DNA of 11,170 bases from Prolixibacteraceae bacterium (GTDB taxonomy: Bacteria > Bacteroidota > Bacteroidia > Bacteroidales > Prolixibacteraceae), in NCBI GenBank assembly GCA_027451165.1, contig DAIDJX010000091.1, positions 1 through 11,170 on the forward strand, given 5' to 3'. The position numbers and the translations under genes are program-made. This document shows, piece after piece, positions 7,048 to 11,170 of the stretch; positions within the stretch are counted from its first letter, which is position 1, and the number at the start of each line of letters is the position of its first letter. Below the pieces are notes generated by a model. That model saw only the letters and a program-made list of their open reading frames with translations, made no database searches and was not told the origin of the DNA.

Positions 7048-10000
7048 ATGACTGGCCTGCCTTCCTGTTATATTGGCAATACTGTTTCTTCCCTCTCCGG
7101 AAAAAAGGACATCAGGGGGGAGTTCACGGTAGTGGATAACGAACCCTTTTACATGATTTCGAACGTCAATGGAATGCCTCCCTTTTTCATAAGCCTTGCG
7201 AGCGATTCAGACCATTGGATGTTTGTGTCCAGCAATGGGGGGATCACGGCAGGCAGAAAGAACGCGGATTTTGCCCTGTTCCCCTATTACACCGATGATA
7301 AAATCGCCGAATCTGCAGAATACACAGGGAGTAAAACGATTCTTCTGGTGCATGCCGCGGAGAGGTCTTTCCTCTGGGAACCTTTTTCAGACAAATATGA
7401 AGGAATATACAAAATAACCCGGAACCTGTATAAAAGCCGTTTGGGCAATAAAATCATTTTCGAGGAAATCAATCACGACCTTGGGCTGTCTTTCCGTTAC
7501 CAGTGGTGCTCCGGTGATCAGTTCGGTTTTGTAAGAAGATCGACCCTTACCAATCTTTCCGGAAATGACATGGACATTTCAGTACTGGATGGTCTTCAGA
7601 ATATTTTGCCATCCGGAGTGCCGTGTGATCTGCAGAACTCCACCAGTAACCTGGTGGATGCCTACAAACGAAGTGAATTGCTGACCGGGACAGGCTTAGG
7701 CATATATGCGCTGAGCGCCATCATTGTGGACAAAGCTGAACCCAGTGAAGCCTTAAAAGCGAACATGGTCTGGTCGGCAGGGCTTGAAAACCCCAAATAC
7801 CTGTTATCAACCAGGCAGTTAAATGACTTCAGGATGGGGTTTCCCCTCCAGACAGAAACAGATGTCAAGGCAGAAAAAGGGGCATACTTTGTCCATGCGG
7901 AAGTGCTATTGCCTTCAAAAACCGGGAAAGAATGGCTGATCGTGGCGAATGTCAACCAGGATCATTCTTCCATCATTGCCCTGTCGCATTCTATTTTAAA
8001 CGATAAAAGCCTGGTTCAGCGGATACATCAGGATATCGCCACCGGGACCAACCGGTTGGTGCAACTGGTAGCTGCTGCCGACGGCCTGCAATGCACGGGG
8101 GATGAGTTGCGCCAGGTGCGCCATTACTCCAACACCCTGTTTAATATCATGCGGGGTGGCATTTTCGATAACAATTACCAAATCGGGAAAAAGGACTTTT
8201 GTGATTACCTGTATAAGGCCAATAAGGGCATCTATGTTCAATTTGAAAAGATATTACAGGATCTTCCGCCGGTCGTTCTTCCCGGTCATCTTCAGGAAAT
8301 GTCAACCGGGACGAGCCATGTTGATTTTCAGAGATTGTGCCTGGAATACTTGCCATTGAAATTCAGCCGCCGGCATGGCGATCCTACCCGGCCGTGGAAT
8401 AAATTCTCCATAAACATCCGGAAGGAAGATGGTTCAAAAATTCTCGATTATGAGGGAAACTGGCGGGATATTTTTCAGAATTGGGAAGCCCTTGCGCTTT
8501 CCTATCCGGCATTTCTTCAAAGCATGATCTGTAAATTCCTGAATGCTTCCACTTTCGACGGGTATAATCCGTACCGGATCACCAAAGACGGGTTTGACTG
8601 GGAAGTGATGGAGCCCGATAATCCCTGGTCATACATCGGTTATTGGGGGGATCACCAGATCATCTATCTGCTGAAGTTGCTGGAATTGATGGACAAGCAT
8701 TATCCGGGGAAACTGGAATCCTTATTTAATGCAGAATTCTTTGTTTATGCCAACTTACCTTACCGGATAAAGAGTTATCCCGGGATACTGTCCAATCCGA
8801 AAGATACCATTGTTTTTGACCATAAGGCTGACCAATGGTTACGTGCGCAAAGAGATGAACAAGGGGCTGACGGGACCCTGCTGTGTGATGAAAGCGGGAA
8901 CATTCACCACGTTACCTTCATGGAAAAAATGTTGGCTTCCCTGCTGGCCAAACTGTCGAATTTCATCCCGGGAGGTGGTATCTGGATGAATACCCAGCGC
9001 CCGGAATGGAACGACGCCAATAACGCGCTGGTGGGTAACGGGGTGTCTATGGTGACTTCGTACTATCTGAGGCGGTTTCTCCGTTTTCTGACAGAAATCG
9101 TTGAGCATTCAGAAGCCAAAGACCTGATGCTTTCGGTGGAAACGGCCGGTTTTTTTAATGAGATGGCCAACGTATGGGAGGAGTTCGGGCATTTGCTTAA
9201 AGGCAGGATCGATGACAGGCAACGCCGGAAGGTTTTGGATAAGCTTGGTCAGGCCGCGTCTGGTTACCGGTCTTTGATATATAAGCAGGCGTTTTCGGGC
9301 AGAAAAAGCAAATTAAGTAAAACCAGCCTGCAAAAATTCCTTAACCTGAGCCTGGGATTCATAGATCATACGATAAAAACAAACCGGCGAAGCGACAACC
9401 TGTATCACGCCTACAACCTGATGACCGTGATTAATGATGATGAGATGTCAATTTCTCCTCTGAGTGAAATGCTGGAAGGCCAGGTGGCCGTTTTGAGTTC
9501 AGGTTATCTGTCTTCAACCGAAACCCTGCAATTGCTCGATGGTCTGAAGGCCAGCCGGCTGTACCGGGAGGATCAGAACAGCTACCTCCTCTATCCGGAT
9601 AAACAACTTCCTTTATTTCTGGAAAAAAATAACCTTACGGAGGAAACTGTTTCAAGATCCGGACTGTTGCAACACCTGATCAGGTCGGGGAACAGAAACA
9701 TTATTGAAAAAGACATCAGGGGTGTTTATCATTTTAACGGCAATTTCAGAAACGTTGCCGATCTTCAGAAGGCTCTCCATGAACTTAGCGAAACAATGCC
9801 CGCCGGGCTGGTGGAAAAGGAAGTGGAACTCATATCCGGCATCTTTGAGGAAGTTTTTAATCACAAAATGTTTACAGGCCGGTCGGGTACTTTCTTCGCT
9901 TACGAAGGCCTGGGATCAATTTACTGGCACATGGTGTCCAAGTTGCAACTGGCTGTTCAGGAATGTTGCCTGAAGGCGATCAGGGAAAACGAACATCCTG

Positions 10001-10536
10001 AAATAATCAACCGCCTCATCAATCATTATGATGAGATCAATGAGGGCATCGGGGTACACAAACCGCCGTCCCTGTACGGAGCTTTTCCTACCGATCCGTA
10101 TTCGCATACCCCGGCGGGGAAAGGCGCCAGACAACCGGGAATGACAGGCCAGGTGAAGGAAGATATTTTATGCCGGTTCGGTGAACTGGGCGTGTTTACG
10201 GAAAGGGGAAAACTCTGTTTTCAACCACGGATCCTCCGGGAAATCGAGTTCCTGAAAAAACCGGCAGTTTTTGAATACTTCGATGTTTTTTCCATCCGGC
10301 GGCAACTGGATCTTGCTCCCGGAACACTTGGTTTTACCTGTTGCCAGGTACCTGTTGTATATCAACTGTCTGAGAAGAATGGTCTGAAAATCGTTTTCAG
10401 TGACCACCCGGAAGTCATCCAGGAAGGAATGAGCCTGGATGAAAAACAGAGTGAAATGATTTTTAACCGTACGGGTGAAATTATCCGGATCGATGCCTGG
10501 ATAAATAGGGATGATCTGATGCGTAAATGCACATGA
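7048..10536 (+). CDS. Large GH94-like glycoside phosphorylase candidate (possibly GH149-type), cytoplasmic
   Basis: This protein of about 1162 residues has no signal peptide or membrane segment. Its layout resembles inverting glycoside phosphorylases: an N-terminal beta-sandwich (about 20-320, with HWMFVSSNGGITAGRKN), a helical linker and an (alpha/alpha)6-barrel-like region with NWRDIFQNWE (471-480), DGYNPYR (504-510) and GYWGDHQ (531-537). PEWNDANNALVG (652-663) aligns by eye with the GH94 DWND acid-catalyst motif, which would make E653 the proton donor. Late motifs DPYSHTPAGKG (1016-1026) and MTGQVKEDIL (1032-1041) resemble the GH94 phosphate-site region, followed by a C-terminal beta part (GKLCFQPRIL). 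At about 1160 residues it is much longer than typical GH94 disaccharide phosphorylases (about 800), and matches better what I recall of GH149 beta-1,3-glucan phosphorylases. Insertions lie after the barrel motif, about 690-950. The ATG at 7048 is chosen over TTG 7018 because of the promoter position. The product would be a sugar 1-phosphate; the substrate is unknown. A sugar symporter gene follows after 83 bases. It could instead be a hydrolase of the same fold or a new family. Confidence 0.62.
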   Translation: MTGLPSCYIGNTVSSLSGKKDIRGEFTVVDNEPFYMISNVNGMPPFFISLASDSDHWMFVSSNGGITAGRKNADFALFPYYTDDKIAESAEYTGSKTILLVHAAERSFLWEPFSDKYEGIYKITRNLYKSRLGNKIIFEEINHDLGLSFRYQWCSGDQFGFVRRSTLTNLSGNDMDISVLDGLQNILPSGVPCDLQNSTSNLVDAYKRSELLTGTGLGIYALSAIIVDKAEPSEALKANMVWSAGLENPKYLLSTRQLNDFRMGFPLQTETDVKAEKGAYFVHAEVLLPSKTGKEWLIVANVNQDHSSIIALSHSILNDKSLVQRIHQDIATGTNRLVQLVAAADGLQCTGDELRQVRHYSNTLFNIMRGGIFDNNYQIGKKDFCDYLYKANKGIYVQFEKILQDLPPVVLPGHLQEMSTGTSHVDFQRLCLEYLPLKFSRRHGDPTRPWNKFSINIRKEDGSKILDYEGNWRDIFQNWEALALSYPAFLQSMICKFLNASTFDGYNPYRITKDGFDWEVMEPDNPWSYIGYWGDHQIIYLLKLLELMDKHYPGKLESLFNAEFFVYANLPYRIKSYPGILSNPKDTIVFDHKADQWLRAQRDEQGADGTLLCDESGNIHHVTFMEKMLASLLAKLSNFIPGGGIWMNTQRPEWNDANNALVGNGVSMVTSYYLRRFLRFLTEIVEHSEAKDLMLSVETAGFFNEMANVWEEFGHLLKGRIDDRQRRKVLDKLGQAASGYRSLIYKQAFSGRKSKLSKTSLQKFLNLSLGFIDHTIKTNRRSDNLYHAYNLMTVINDDEMSISPLSEMLEGQVAVLSSGYLSSTETLQLLDGLKASRLYREDQNSYLLYPDKQLPLFLEKNNLTEETVSRSGLLQHLIRSGNRNIIEKDIRGVYHFNGNFRNVADLQKALHELSETMPAGLVEKEVELISGIFEEVFNHKMFTGRSGTFFAYEGLGSIYWHMVSKLQLAVQECCLKAIRENEHPEIINRLINHYDEINEGIGVHKPPSLYGAFPTDPYSHTPAGKGARQPGMTGQVKEDILCRFGELGVFTERGKLCFQPRILREIEFLKKPAVFEYFDVFSIRRQLDLAPGTLGFTCCQVPVVYQLSEKNGLKIVFSDHPEVIQEGMSLDEKQSEMIFNRTGEIIRIDAWINRDDLMRKCT

Positions 10537-10619
10537 CTGGTGTATCTGATGCCTGTAATTAGGAGATTATAAAATACATATATCTATTCCAACATTCTTT
10601 TACTTTTCAAAAAACGGCT

Positions 10620-11170
10620 ATGAAACGCGAAGTAACACCTTTAAAAGATGTTGTGCCAATGGGGCAAAAGATAGCCTTTGGTGCAGGTAGTCTGGCAAAT
10701 CAATTATTTCCGGCGGCAGTCGGAGCCTACATGGGGGCTGTGGTCATTATCTTCGGAATGTCTCCCTATCTGGCAGGCATTTTATCGGCCATTCCCAGGT
10801 TCATTGATGCCATTCTGGACCCGGTCATGGGTTACATTTCTGACAATACCCGGTCACGGTGGGGACGCAGAAAACCATATATTTTGATCGGCTCTGTCAT
10901 TTCAGGTATCCTGTTCATCGCCATGTGGCAAATCTTCATGGAAAATTCCCAGATGTTCAATTTCTGGTACATCCTGGTTATTTCTATCTTCTTCTACATT
11001 GGTCTGACTGTTTTTGCGGCACCCCTGATCGGACTCGGGTATGAAATGTCACCCGATTACCATGAACGTACCCGTTTGATGGCAGTATCCCAGTTTTTGG
11101 GTCAGTTTGCCTGGATGATCTCCCCGTGGTTTTTGTACATCATTTACAATTTTTACGGCAAAGATCCCCA
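10620..11170 (+). CDS. GPH-family (MFS) sugar:cation symporter, N-terminal part
   Basis: The frame opens at ATG 10620 and runs off the window after 183 codons, so roughly the first 40 percent of a typical GPH transporter (about 450-500 aa) is seen. Five hydrophobic segments are visible (about 17-46, 49-68, 86-104, 113-139 and 152-176). Between the second and third is the family signature D67-P-x-x-G71-x-x-SD (74-75), ending RSRWGRRKPY (78-87). The loop YEMSPDYHERTRL (141-153) is also typical of glycoside-pentoside-hexuronide and SLC45-like symporters. These import mono- or oligosaccharides across the inner membrane with H+ or Na+. The gene follows the phosphorylase-like gene by 83 bases in the same direction, which suggests that the imported sugar is the phosphorylase substrate. 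The gap has no strong promoter or terminator, so co-transcription is likely. A second in-frame ATG at 10659 is possible but would remove the usual basic N-terminus. Confidence 0.9.
   Translation, partial: MKREVTPLKDVVPMGQKIAFGAGSLANQLFPAAVGAYMGAVVIIFGMSPYLAGILSAIPRFIDAILDPVMGYISDNTRSRWGRRKPYILIGSVISGILFIAMWQIFMENSQMFNFWYILVISIFFYIGLTVFAAPLIGLGYEMSPDYHERTRLMAVSQFLGQFAWMISPWFLYIIYNFYGKDP

Noticed and set aside
7023..7139. Separate small gene overlapping the phosphorylase start
   Set aside because: At 38 codons, with no hydrophobic or known motif, and mostly inside the larger frame, it is kept only as a note on the start-site conflict.
10601..10608. TACTTTTC as a -7 box for the symporter gene
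   Set aside because: The last base departs from TAnnTTTG, no TTTG lies about 20 bases upstream, and the 83-base gap is compatible with co-transcription.

Overview
The window looks like chromosomal DNA of a free-living or gut Bacteroidota species (Bacteroidales/Marinilabiliales-like, moderate GC). Three things suggest this: repeated C-terminal type IX secretion (T9SS type A) sorting domains, a membrane-tethered LuxR-type regulator with Reg_prop and triple-Tyr sensor domains, and a promoter-like TTTG / TAnnTTTG pattern with no strong Shine-Dalgarno sites. All genes read on the + strand.

Left part (1-3840): the tail of one secreted protein (1-195, only its sorting domain remains). A compact imperfect inverted repeat of GAAGACAC-like octamers follows its stop codon (196-281). 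Next come two closely spaced genes, 14 bases apart and probably co-transcribed. The first is an arylsulfotransferase-like beta-propeller protein (299-2137) and the second a calcineurin-type metallophosphoesterase with a purple-acid-phosphatase-like N-terminal domain (2152-3840). Both have signal peptides and T9SS tails, so three consecutive products are predicted to be exported through the outer membrane.

Middle part (3991-6786): a 931-residue one-piece sensor/regulator with signal peptide, beta-propeller repeats, Y_Y_Y domain, one membrane helix, coiled coil and C-terminal LuxR-type HTH. It has no histidine kinase or receiver domain. A 231-base gap after it holds a Bacteroidota-type promoter candidate and two short palindromic motifs.

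Right part (7048-end): a very large (about 1162 aa) cytoplasmic protein that I read as a divergent member of the GH94-like glycoside phosphorylase group, possibly GH149-type beta-1,3-glucan phosphorylase. It is followed by the first 183 codons of a GPH/MFS-type sugar:cation symporter. The simplest reading is an inner-membrane uptake and intracellular phosphorolysis module for a short oligosaccharide. The sensor-regulator immediately upstream may control it. The phosphorylase-like protein is the least described and most interesting element. Its family assignment rests on motif order and architecture read by eye, not on a search.
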